Below are positions 1-6,398 of a stretch of 7,102 nucleotides of DNA, piece after piece (position 1 is the first letter of the stretch; each line of letters starts with the position of its first letter). Under the pieces are notes generated by a model that made no database searches, had not been told where the DNA came from, and worked only from the letters and a program-made list of their open reading frames with translations. Location of the stretch: NCBI GenBank assembly GCA_017996515.1, contig JAGOGU010000073.1, positions 1 to 7,102 of the forward strand, given 5' to 3'. The stretch is from Allobrachymonas sp. Lineage in GTDB: Bacteria; Pseudomonadota; Gammaproteobacteria; Burkholderiales; Burkholderiaceae_C. The translations under genes were made by a program, and so were the position numbers.

Positions 1-139
1 CCGTTGCTCTCATCAGTTGATACCCTTTGTTGATTATTGATGCCGATGGATGCATCACTAGCCACACCATCTGGTACAAAACGCACCGTCGCTTTTCCTT
101 TTATCATTCGCACAGCCTTGTTTTTTCAGGAGCCCCTTG
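1..139. other. Upstream spacer of the S49 peptidase gene
   Basis: This stretch is more AT-rich than the coding DNA around it. All three forward frames carry an early stop (18-20, 31-33 and 38-40), so at most a few C-terminal codons of an upstream forward gene could lie here and none is recognisable. A reverse-strand frame is open from an ATG at 107 to the left edge (about 35 codons), but this is not significant for such a short length. No convincing sigma-70 pair is visible for the downstream gene: TTGATA at 17-22 has no matching -10 element at normal spacing, and TATCAT at 102-107 has no good -35. The left edge cuts the context, so the promoter may lie outside. Confidence 0.5.
127..132 (+). 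promoter_or_regulatory. Shine-Dalgarno site that fixes the S49 peptidase start
   Basis: CAGGAG at 127-132 ends 7 bases before the ATG at 140. A TTG at 137-139 directly precedes that ATG in frame and could be taken as a longer start, but it would sit only 4 bases from the site. The ATG is therefore the preferred start. Confidence 0.8.
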
Positions 140-1123
140 ATGTCTGTTCAACCGCCCCCACTGCCCGGCCGCCCAAGCTCCAGCAACTGGGAACGCGCCA
201 CACTTGAAAAGCTGGCGCTGGCCGCCATCAACGAGCAGCGCACCGCACGCCGCTGGCGCGTCGGCCTGCGCCTGGCTTGGCTTGTGGTTTTTGCCTTGTT
301 CATGCTGCAAACCTTCCAGCGCACACCGGCCGCAGGCAGCGTCAGCGCCAGCAGAATGGCTCCGCACACTGCCATGATCGAGATTGATGGCGCCATCGCC
401 AATGACTCCAACCTGGGCACCAGCGCTAAAGATGTGATTGAAAACGCTCACGCCGCATTTGAAAACACCCATGCATCGGCCGTGGTGCTGCTCATCAACT
501 CTCCAGGCGGCAGCCCCGTGCAGTCCGGCATGATCAATGATGAACTTTTGCGCCTGAAAGAAAAATACAAAAAACCGCTGTATGCCGTCGTCAGCGACAC
601 CTGCGCATCGGGCGCCTACTATGTGGCCGTAGCCGCCGACAAAATCTTTGTGGACAAGGCTAGCCTGATTGGCAGCATTGGCGTGCGCATGGACGGTTTT
701 GGTTTTACCGGCACGATGGAAAAAATGGGTGTCGAGCGCCGCTTGCTGACTGCTGGCAGCAACAAAGGCATGCTGGATCCCTTCAGCCCGCTCTCACCCG
801 AGCACCAGGCCTATGCCCAAAGCATGCTCGACCAGATTCACCAGCAATTCATTGACGTTGTGCGCAAAAACCGGGGCAAGCGCCTGCGCGAAACACCCGA
901 TACATTCAGCGGCCTGATCTGGACAGGGCAACAAGCCATCCAACTGGGTCTGGTGGATGAATTGGGCACGGTGGACTCCGTCGCGCGCGATGTCGTCAAG
1001 CAAGAAAACATCGTGGATTACACCAGCCGCGGCACCATAGCAGAGCGTTTGGCTCAAAAATTTGGGGCCTCAGTCGGTGCCGGTGCCGTGCACACCTTGC
1101 AGATGCAAACCCAGATGCAATAA
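140..1123 (+). CDS. sppA: S49 family signal-peptide peptidase (SppA-type), membrane-anchored
   Basis: The product is 327 aa. Family knowledge: S49 peptidases are Ser/Lys-dyad serine proteases that degrade cleaved signal peptides and other membrane-associated peptides at the outer face of the inner membrane. Seen: a cytoplasmic N-terminus rich in Pro and Arg, one hydrophobic segment at about residues 42-58 preceded by Arg-Arg-Trp-Arg (N-in signal anchor), then a ClpP-fold domain. SPGG is at 121-124, the nucleophile motif CASGAYY has Ser157, and the probable general base is Lys209 in the SNKG stretch. The 52-residue Ser-to-Lys distance matches the single-domain SppA type as I recall it for Bacillus subtilis, rather than the double-length E. 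coli enzyme. SLIGSIGV (175-182) is a further family motif. It appears to be a single-gene unit, ended by a terminator at 1145-1190 and convergent with rne. The exact substrate is not shown, and SohB-like roles are possible. Confidence 0.93.
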   Translation: MSVQPPPLPGRPSSSNWERATLEKLALAAINEQRTARRWRVGLRLAWLVVFALFMLQTFQRTPAAGSVSASRMAPHTAMIEIDGAIANDSNLGTSAKDVIENAHAAFENTHASAVVLLINSPGGSPVQSGMINDELLRLKEKYKKPLYAVVSDTCASGAYYVAVAADKIFVDKASLIGSIGVRMDGFGFTGTMEKMGVERRLLTAGSNKGMLDPFSPLSPEHQAYAQSMLDQIHQQFIDVVRKNRGKRLRETPDTFSGLIWTGQQAIQLGLVDELGTVDSVARDVVKQENIVDYTSRGTIAERLAQKFGASVGAGAVHTLQMQTQMQ

Positions 1124-1144
1124 AGCAAAAAAAACGCAACTCTC

Positions 1145-1190
1145 AAGGCGAGCCACCCTTTCTGCATGGGCACACCGGCTCGCCTTTTTC
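1145..1190 (+). terminator. Intrinsic terminator of the S49 peptidase gene
   Basis: There is a perfect 10-bp inverted repeat (AAGGCGAGCC at 1145-1154 with GGCTCGCCTT at 1177-1186). It is followed by a run of Ts through 1189 and lies 22 bases after the stop codon. The 22-base loop contains a possible small inner stem (CCC at 1156-1158 with GGG at 1168-1170). On the reverse strand the stem is not followed by a T run, so it should act mainly on forward transcripts. Confidence 0.88.
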
Positions 1191-1440
1191 TATGGCGAAG
1201 AACGCGCTCCAGCCCATTCGCTCAACTCAAGCCGTCTCGAAGGCATGGATTTTCCCTCTACTCTGACCTTCCCCGCCAGCGGCAGCAGGATTTTTTCGCA
1301 CGACTCCCGCAGAAACTGAACACCCATCCCTTAACCACCAGCATGTGCAGGCTGAAAAACCAAAGGCTATGTGTGTTCAAAACAATTCCTGGCAAGCCGT
1401 GCATGCCGCAGGAGTTAACCCGCAAAAGCGCTGGATACCT
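1191..1440. other. Spacer between two convergent genes, no gene seen
   Basis: Open frames here (for example 1166-1462 forward) start inside the terminator, have no ribosome binding site, and show no family motif or normal codon pattern, so I regard them as chance. The only structure I noticed is a short segment at 1285-1306 that resembles one at 4887-4908 in the rne/rluC spacer. Confidence 0.55.
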
Positions 1441-1477
1441 AAAAGAAAAGGCACGCCAGTAAAACTGACGTGCCTTT
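1436..1477 (-). terminator. Intrinsic terminator of rne
   Basis: Bases 1447-1460 and 1464-1477 form a 14-bp stem around a 3-base loop. The only irregular pair is a G-U wobble when read as reverse-strand RNA, and it is a C/A mismatch on the forward strand. On the reverse strand the stem is followed by a T-rich tract (complement of 1437-1449), as expected for rho-independent termination. It lies about 93 bases beyond the rne stop codon. Confidence 0.85.
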
Positions 1478-1497
1478 CAGAGGCTGACTCAACATCA

Positions 1498-1528
1498 GGG
1501 CGCGGCAATCAACAGATTTTCCGCGCCC
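1498..1528 (-). other. GC-rich stem-loop in the rne 3' untranslated region
   Basis: GGGCGCGG at 1498-1505 pairs perfectly with CCGCGCCC at 1521-1528 around a 15-base loop. There is no T tract behind it on the reverse strand. It is therefore not a classic terminator, but it would sit between the rne stop and the true terminator. It may protect the 3' end or assist termination. Confidence 0.55.
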
Positions 1529-1569
1529 CGCTTTTGTTGTGCTTATGCCGAGCGGATGCGCAAACCCGC

Positions 1570-4563
1570 TTACGACGACAAGGGCTGCTCCAGCCGCAAA
1601 TCGCGCCGTGTTTCCACCAGCACGAGCGGGCCTTCATTCTCCACCACCAGCGGTGCACGCTCACGTGGCACATGCACCGGCGGCAACTCGGCCGCAATAG
1701 CTGCCCGTGCAGCGGCAGCCTTGTCGGCATCGGTGCTGACCCACTGCAAGCCCGCTTGTTGGGCAATTTGCTCCAACTCGCTTTCCGGTAAGGTATAGCT
1801 GCGCACCACGGGCATACGCCTTGGGGCTGACTCGATTGTCGCCGTCTCTTTCGATACGGCTGTCGCCGCAGCTGTTTGCGTTGGCGTGGTTTCTGTATAC
1901 ACAGGTGCGGCTGCAGGCACGGCTGGCTGCTCGGCACGATCTGCCGGTACGTCGACTGGCGCTGGTGCAGCTTGCCCTGTCTGTTGTACCGCCTCTTGCG
2001 TGACCACCTGCGAGGCTGATGGCGCACTCTGCGTACCACCGACGACCGCACGGTTGGCATAAACCGAGAAGTAGCTACGCGGAATCTCAGCCACCGCCTG
2101 GCCTTGCTCCTGACCTTGCACTTGCTCGGGCGTATCCTCTTGATGGGCGGTCTGCTGCACGTTGGTGTCATCCGTATCGGGCGTGCTGGCCTGTTGGCGT
2201 TCGCGACGGCGATCGCGACCATAGCGGTCACGTGAACGACGCTCACGGCGCACCTGGCCTTCTTCACCTGGTGCTGCCGTAGTTTCTACGGGTTCCACCG
2301 AAGCGCTTGGCTCAACCATGCCGCTGACTTCCACAGGCACGTCCTGGCCGTGGCTATCAGCAGCCAGCACATTGTTTGGATCCAGCGTCAGTTGCTCGGC
2401 GTCAACCGCAGATTGGCGCGGCGTGCGCCGTGCAGAGCGGCCCGCGCGCTCGCTGCGCTGCTCTTCGCTGCCATTCAGCTGCGCATCGTCCCCTCTGACG
2501 CTCACGTTATTGTCTTGACGGCGCGCATCGCTGCGTTCGCCAGACCGTGTGCGCCGCCCGTCTGGACGACCGTTCTGCCGGTTTTCTGCGGAACGCTCCT
2601 GGCGTTGCTCCTGCCCCTCTTGGCGTTCTGTTCGCTCCTGGCGCTCGGCTCGCTCTTGGCGGTCACCACGGTCGCGGCGGCTGCCTTCGCGGGATTCGCG
2701 CGGTTCACGTGGCTCACGCGCTTCGCGCTGCCCCTGTCCATTGCCACCACGCTCGCCATTGCGACCGCGCCCTCTGCCCTGGCCTTGCTGGCGGCCATTC
2801 TGTGTGCCCCGCCCTGTGGCGCTGCGTTTTTCTGGCTCTGCAACTGGCGCTGGCTCGGGCGTCAAGCCCAACCAGCGTTTGATCATGCCCCAGAAGCCTT
2901 CTGGCTCGGCAGCGGGTTGCACCGCCTGAACCGGTGCAGGTGCAGACTCCACCACCGGCGGCTTCTCGGGCAAGATGCCCTTGATAACCGGCGTTTGGCG
3001 ATTTGTCGGCTCCTGGCTGCGCCGCGGCATGGCGGCCTCTTCTTCCTGCTCGGTCGCCATCTGGTAGCTGGCAGCCAAATTGTCCAGGCGCGGATCGTCG
3101 TACTTGAGGCGTTCCAACCGGTAGTTGGGTGTTTCCAGCGAACGGTTGGGAATGAGGATGACATGCACGCGCTGGCGCAGTTCGATCTTGGCGATTTCGG
3201 GGCGCTTTTCGTTGAGCAGGAACGAAGCCACCTCCACGGGCACTTGGGCGTGCACCGCGGCGGTACTGTCTTTCATGGCCTCTTCCTGGATGATGCGCAA
3301 AATCTGCAAGGCACTGGATTCGATATCGCGCACATGGCCGGAGCCACCGCAGCGCGGACAAGGAATGGAAGCCCCTTCAGACAATGCCGGGCGCAGGCGC
3401 TGGCGGCTCATCTCCAGCAAACCGAACTTGCTGATGCTGCCGAATTGCACGCGGGCGCGATCCAGCCGCAGCGCGTCGCGCAGGCGGTTTTCCACATCGC
3501 GGCGGTTGCGTGCTTCGTCCATATCGATGAAATCGATCACGATCAGGCCACCCAAATCGCGCAAACGCATCTGGCGGGCAACTTCATCTGCCGCTTCCAG
3601 GTTGGTGCGCGTGGCGGTTTCTTCGATGTCGCCGCCGCGAATGGCGCGCGCCGAGTTCACGTCGATCGAAACCAAAGCCTCCGTGTGGTCGATCACGATC
3701 GCGCCCCCGCTGGGCAGCGTCACGATGCGGGCGTAGGCGCTTTCGATCTGGTGCTCGATCTGGAAACGCGAAAACAGCGGCGTGTCGTCGCGATAACGTT
3801 TGACCTTGTCCACATGCTCGGGCATCACGTGGTTCATGAACTGGTGCGCCTGCTCGTAAATATCGTCGGTATCGATCAGGATGTCACCGATTTCGGAGTT
3901 GAAATAGTCGCGCAGCGCACGCACCACCAGATTGCTTTCCTGATAAATCAGGAAAGCGCCTTTGCCCGCCTTGGCCGCGCCGTCAATGGCCTCCCACAAC
4001 TTGAGCAGATAGTTCAAGTCCCACTGCAACTCAGGCGCGTTGCGGCCAATGCCGGCGGTGCGCGCGATGATGCTCATGCCCTTGGGGTATTCGAGCTGAT
4101 CCATTGCCTCTTTTAGCTCGGCGCGCTCGTCGCCTTCGATGCGGCGGCTCACACCGCCGCCGCGCGGGTTGTTGGGCATCAGCACCACGTAGCGACCGGC
4201 CAGGCTGATAAAGGTCGTCAATGCCGCACCCTTGTTGCCGCGCTCTTCTTTTTCGACCTGTACCAGCAGCTCTTGTCCTTCGCGAATCGCGTCGCTGATG
4301 CGCGCCTGGCTGACGGCGGTGCCTTCCTGAAAATACTGGCGGGCAATTTCCTTGAAAGGCAAGAAGCCGTGTCGCTCTTCACCATAGTCCACGAAGCAGG
4401 CCTCCAGCGACGGCTCAATGCGCGTCACCACCGCTTTGTAGATATTGCCCTTGCGCTGCTCGCGCCCTTCGATCTCGATCTCGTAATCGAGCAGTTTTTG
4501 GCCATCGACCACCGCCAAGCGGCGCTCTTCGGCCTGCGTACCATTGATCAGCATCCGTTTCAT
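1570..4563 (-). CDS. rne: Ribonuclease E
   Basis: The product is 997 aa. RNase E is the essential endoribonuclease of the degradosome; it initiates mRNA decay and matures 5S/16S rRNA and tRNA at the inner face of the membrane. Seen, in order: S1 domain about 35-120 with Phe57 and Phe67; 5'-sensor Arg168-Thr169; catalytic Asp301 (SIDVNSAR) and Asp344 (IVIDFIDMDEARNRRD), one or two residues offset from E. coli numbering as I recall it; Zn-link CPRC with Cys402/Cys405; small domain to about 500; amphipathic Trp-rich helix 555-567, a likely membrane-targeting sequence; disordered basic tail with REP/RQER repeats (613-660) and a second Arg cluster (772-790) resembling AR2; conserved betaproteobacterial-type C-terminal block (about 918-997). 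An ATG at 4632 would add 23 residues, but 4563 has a strong ribosome site and gives the canonical MKRMLIN start. The gene is divergent from rluC. Confidence 0.98.
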   Translation of the reverse strand: MKRMLINGTQAEERRLAVVDGQKLLDYEIEIEGREQRKGNIYKAVVTRIEPSLEACFVDYGEERHGFLPFKEIARQYFQEGTAVSQARISDAIREGQELLVQVEKEERGNKGAALTTFISLAGRYVVLMPNNPRGGGVSRRIEGDERAELKEAMDQLEYPKGMSIIARTAGIGRNAPELQWDLNYLLKLWEAIDGAAKAGKGAFLIYQESNLVVRALRDYFNSEIGDILIDTDDIYEQAHQFMNHVMPEHVDKVKRYRDDTPLFSRFQIEHQIESAYARIVTLPSGGAIVIDHTEALVSIDVNSARAIRGGDIEETATRTNLEAADEVARQMRLRDLGGLIVIDFIDMDEARNRRDVENRLRDALRLDRARVQFGSISKFGLLEMSRQRLRPALSEGASIPCPRCGGSGHVRDIESSALQILRIIQEEAMKDSTAAVHAQVPVEVASFLLNEKRPEIAKIELRQRVHVILIPNRSLETPNYRLERLKYDDPRLDNLAASYQMATEQEEEAAMPRRSQEPTNRQTPVIKGILPEKPPVVESAPAPVQAVQPAAEPEGFWGMIKRWLGLTPEPAPVAEPEKRSATGRGTQNGRQQGQGRGRGRNGERGGNGQGQREAREPREPRESREGSRRDRGDRQERAERQERTERQEGQEQRQERSAENRQNGRPDGRRTRSGERSDARRQDNNVSVRGDDAQLNGSEEQRSERAGRSARRTPRQSAVDAEQLTLDPNNVLAADSHGQDVPVEVSGMVEPSASVEPVETTAAPGEEGQVRRERRSRDRYGRDRRRERQQASTPDTDDTNVQQTAHQEDTPEQVQGQEQGQAVAEIPRSYFSVYANRAVVGGTQSAPSASQVVTQEAVQQTGQAAPAPVDVPADRAEQPAVPAAAPVYTETTPTQTAAATAVSKETATIESAPRRMPVVRSYTLPESELEQIAQQAGLQWVSTDADKAAAARAAIAAELPPVHVPRERAPLVVENEGPLVLVETRRDLRLEQPLSS
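2584..2718 (-). repeat. Degenerate REP / RQERxE codon repeats in the RNase E tail
   Basis: Within rne, residues 616-624 read REPREPRES. Residues 635-660 contain four imperfect RQERxE-like units (at 635, 641, 647 and 654). The DNA shows matching near-repeats, so the array probably arose by slippage or short duplications. Such basic, charged low-complexity stretches are usual in the RNA-binding half of RNase E and differ in length between relatives. Confidence 0.7.
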
Positions 4564-4572
4564 GATGCATCG

Positions 4573-4579
4573 TCCTTCC
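4573..4579 (-). promoter_or_regulatory. rne ribosome binding site next to a GC hairpin
   Basis: Read on the reverse strand, GGAAGGA (complement of 4573-4579) lies 9 bases before the ATG at 4563 and decides the start in favour of the 997-residue form. Directly upstream, GGGCA-N3-TGCCC (4581-4593) can form a compact hairpin that touches the site. An 8-base palindrome, GATGCATC (4564-4571), lies between the site and the start codon. Confidence 0.8.
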
Positions 4580-4701
4580 CGGGCATGGTGCCCAAAATTC
4601 TGCGCGCAGCCTACCCAAAGGCAAGGCTGCAAAAATGCCGTGAAAGACGTCGAAGAAACGGTCAGGGGATACGGTCTTTACCCGCGCAAGCCAATCAATG
4701 G

Positions 4702-4734
4702 CATTGCAGGCGCTGCAAATGCTGCGAATGCAGC
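4702..4734 (-). other. Two adjacent small hairpins in the probable rne leader
   Basis: CATTGCAG (4702-4709) pairs with CTGCAAATG (4713-4721) as an 8-bp stem with one bulged base. GCTGC (4721-4725) pairs with GCAGC (4730-4734) around four bases. The two share base 4721 and use overlapping repeat units, so they may be alternatives to each other. They lie about 140-170 bases before the rne start. Confidence 0.4.
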
Positions 4735-4874
4735 CAGCGAGGCAAAAGACGTGCGGGTGAATGCAAGAAGGGGAACTGGCCAGCCATTTGCCAGCAGCCG
4801 AAACCATGAGCGTTCCGGCGACAGTTCAGCGCATGTGCCCGCACGGCCTTCTCGGGCGATGCGGGTTGGCGTGA

Positions 4875-4927
4875 TTTGCGGCACGAGCAGGTTTTTCGTG
4901 CACGACTCTGCCGCCTGTTGCCGCAAA
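4875..4927 (-). other. Large stem-loop in the rne upstream region
   Basis: TTTGCGGCA (4875-4883) and TGCCGCAAA (4919-4927) are perfectly complementary. After a small internal loop, CAGG (4888-4891) pairs with CCTG (4914-4917). The 22-base apical loop carries the palindrome CGTGCACG. No T tract follows on either strand, so it is not a terminator. It lies about 310-365 bases upstream of the rne start codon and may be a regulatory leader structure. Confidence 0.55.
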
Positions 4928-5037
4928 GGCAACAAACCCATCGATTGGCGCAGCAGGGTCAACAACAAAAACAGCATGCCGAAAATTGCATTCATCAGCC
5001 TAGATCAGCAGCGTGTGTCGCTCGCCAACCAGGAAGT

Positions 5038-5066
5038 ATCCAAATATGAGTGTTTCGTGACGTCAA
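5038..5066 (-). promoter_or_regulatory. Weak sigma-70-like promoter candidate for rne
   Basis: On the reverse strand TTGACG (complement of 5061-5066) is separated by 17 bases from TTGGAT (complement of 5038-5043). The -35 is good and the -10 is poor. The -35 overlaps the perfect palindrome TGACGTCA (5058-5065). If used, transcription would start near 5031 and give a leader of roughly 470 bases. Confidence 0.25.
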
Positions 5067-5180
5067 TCATCATGAGGGTGGCAGCGTCTGCAGCAGAAAT
5101 TGCTGCCAGCGTTTCCGCCCGCCCCAGGCATTGACCTGAAGCTGTATCACCACCAGCGCGTGCTGTCTGCTGCTTCTGCC

Positions 5181-5219
5181 TTAAACTTACTTGTTCAAAT
5201 CCGACAGAATCAGTATCTG
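5181..5219 (+). promoter_or_regulatory. Promoter-like elements directly before rluC
   Basis: Two overlapping candidates exist: TTGTTC (5191-5196) with 17 bases to TATCTG (5214-5219), and TTAAAC (5181-5186) with 18 bases to CAGAAT (5205-5210). Both are partial matches to the sigma-70 consensus. Either would start transcription within about 12 bases of the GTG at 5228, leaving almost no leader. Confidence 0.3.
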
Positions 5220-5227
5220 GTCATACA

Positions 5228-6247
5228 GTGAAAAAGATTATAGAGGCGAATGCCCGCTCCTGGCAGCAACAATCGACATCCGAAGTCAAATATCTGACCG
5301 TTGATGCCGAAAGCGCCGGCCAACGCCTGGACAACTACCTGCAACGCCACCTCAAGGGCGTGCCCAAAAGCCATGTGTACCGCATCATCCGCAGCGGCGA
5401 GGTGCGCCTGAACAAGGCGCGCGCCGCGGCAGACAGCCGCGTCGATTCGGGCGACACGGTGCGCATTCCTCCCATCAGGCTGTCTGCCAGGGCAGCGCTT
5501 TCTGCTCCTGCCAGCGCGCATGCGCCGGCACGCGATTTTCCCATCCTGCTGGAGGACGAGCATCTCATCGCTCTGGACAAACCGGCAGGCGTGGCGGTGC
5601 ATGGTGGCAGTGGCGTCAGTTTTGGCGTGATCGAGCAACTGCGCAGCGCGCGCCCGCAAGCCCGCTATCTGGAGCTGGTGCATCGCCTGGACCGCGAAAC
5701 CAGCGGTATTTTGCTGGTGGCCAAAAAGCGCAGCGCCCTCAAGGCGCTACAAGACCAGTTTCGCAACCGCAGCACCGGCAAAACCTATCTGGCTTTGGCG
5801 TGCGGCGAATGGCCAGCGAACAAAAAAGTGATTGACCTGCCCTTGCACAAATACCTGGTGCCTACCGGTGATGGCGAAGGCGAACGGCGCGTGCGCACCG
5901 TGGCCAAAGGCGACCCCGATGGCATGCCCGCCGTATCTTTGGTGCGCCTTGCCCAGCGCCTGCAACACCCCCTGGGGCCGATGAGCCTGCTGGAAGTCAC
6001 CATCCGCACCGGGCGCACCCACCAAATCCGGGTGCATCTGGCCAGCCAAGGCTGCCCCATTGCCGGTGACGACAAATACGGCAACTTCGCCACCAACAAG
6101 CAATTGCAGAAAGCGGGCTTGCCGCGCATGTTTCTGCACGCCTGGCGGTTGCGCTTTGTTCACCCGGCCAGCCAGCAAGAAGTTGCGCTGCAAGTCGAGC
6201 TGCCGCCAGAGCTCCAGACATGGTTGCAGCAATGTCGGCCGTTGTAG
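5228..6247 (+). CDS. rluC: 23S rRNA pseudouridine synthase RluC
   Basis: The product is 339 aa, close to the usual RluC length. In E. coli RluC converts U955, U2504 and U2580 of 23S rRNA to pseudouridine in the cytoplasm. Seen: an N-terminal S4-type RNA-binding domain (about 28-82, with AGQRLDNYL and PKSHVYRIIRSGEVRLN), a linker, then the RluA-family catalytic domain. Motif HRLDRETSG has the catalytic Asp155, the conserved Tyr is 187 (GKTYLAL), and GRTHQIRVH is at 262-270. The family also contains RluD and RluA, but the rne neighbour and RluC-like N-terminus favour RluC. The GTG at 5228 is the only ATG, GTG or TTG between the upstream in-frame stop (5132-5134) and the S4 domain. No Shine-Dalgarno sequence precedes it. 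It is divergent from rne and convergent with the response regulator. Confidence 0.95.
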   Translation: MKKIIEANARSWQQQSTSEVKYLTVDAESAGQRLDNYLQRHLKGVPKSHVYRIIRSGEVRLNKARAAADSRVDSGDTVRIPPIRLSARAALSAPASAHAPARDFPILLEDEHLIALDKPAGVAVHGGSGVSFGVIEQLRSARPQARYLELVHRLDRETSGILLVAKKRSALKALQDQFRNRSTGKTYLALACGEWPANKKVIDLPLHKYLVPTGDGEGERRVRTVAKGDPDGMPAVSLVRLAQRLQHPLGPMSLLEVTIRTGRTHQIRVHLASQGCPIAGDDKYGNFATNKQLQKAGLPRMFLHAWRLRFVHPASQQEVALQVELPPELQTWLQQCRPL

Positions 6248-6324
6248 CAACGCTGGCATGGCATCAGACCAAGCTTGTTTTGTATGGGCGCAACTGAAGA
6301 ACAGCTCAAAGCGCACAAAAAACA

Positions 6325-6342
6325 GGGCGCACCATGGTGCCC
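6325..6342 (+). other. Palindrome after rluC, possible weak hairpin
   Basis: GCACCATGGTGC (6329-6340) is a perfect 12-base palindrome flanked by GGG and CC, which can extend the stem across a bulge. It lies about 80 bases after the rluC stop. There is no T tract, so I do not call it a terminator. No better forward terminator is seen for rluC; the hairpin at 6378-6398 may serve poorly in this direction. Confidence 0.35.
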
Positions 6343-6374
6343 ACTTCACCAAACCCGCTTGCTTGACGAGAAGC

Positions 6375-6398
6375 AAAAAGGCTGACAGTGTCAGCCTT
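6375..6398 (-). terminator. Intrinsic terminator overlapping the response-regulator stop codon
   Basis: AAGGCTGACA (6378-6387) and TGTCAGCCTT (6389-6398) are perfectly complementary around one base; a real loop would open to about five bases. On the reverse strand the stem is followed by TTTTT (complement of 6375-6379). The TGA stop codon (6391-6393) lies within the first arm, so the last codons of the gene are part of its terminator. Confidence 0.88.

Larger units (their letters stand above)
4564..5227. other. 664-bp divergent rne/rluC spacer, probable rne leader
   Basis: No credible gene is visible. The open frames here (for example 4678-4995 reverse and 4544-5134 forward) lack ribosome sites and recognisable motifs. 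In the rne orientation the DNA holds several hairpins: 4581-4593, 4702-4721, 4721-4734 and 4875-4927. A weak promoter candidate for rne lies at 5038-5066 and promoter-like elements for rluC at 5181-5219. In E. coli rne has a long leader (about 360 nt, from memory) that RNase E itself binds for feedback control. The size and structure here fit a similar arrangement by analogy only. Confidence 0.5.

Noticed and set aside
1..107. A reverse frame open from ATG at 107 to the left edge with AAGG 8 bases upstream
   Set aside because: About 35 codons without a stop is expected by chance in one of six frames. Its start would be only 32 bases from the S49 start. I do not recognise the peptide.
1166..1462. 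A 98-codon forward open frame in the S49/rne spacer
   Set aside because: It starts within the terminator, ends in the rne terminator, lacks a ribosome site and has no recognisable content.
1509..2267. A 252-codon reverse open frame overlapping the rne 3' end
   Set aside because: It is a shifted frame of the Arg/Gln-rich rne tail. The long run without stops comes from repetitive GC-rich codons, and the translation is low-complexity with no family match.
2350..4116. A 588-codon forward open frame entirely antisense to rne
   Set aside because: It is in exact codon register with rne, so its stops would need TTA, CTA or TCA codons in rne, which are rare in GC-rich genes. Its translation has no motifs and no ribosome site, while rne is unmistakable.
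4678..4995. A 105-codon reverse open frame with a hydrophobic N-terminus upstream of rne
   Set aside because: There is no Shine-Dalgarno site, it runs through the large hairpin, and it has an Ala-rich end formed by simple GCN-type repeats. It is more likely leader DNA than a leader peptide, although conservation was not tested.
4544..5134. A 196-codon forward open frame across the rne start and spacer
   Set aside because: It begins inside rne on the opposite strand, has no ribosome site, and shows mixed composition without motifs.
6329..6340. GCACCATGGTGC palindrome as a terminator of rluC
   Set aside because: The real stem is only four to six pairs and no T tract follows. It is kept only as a possible hairpin.
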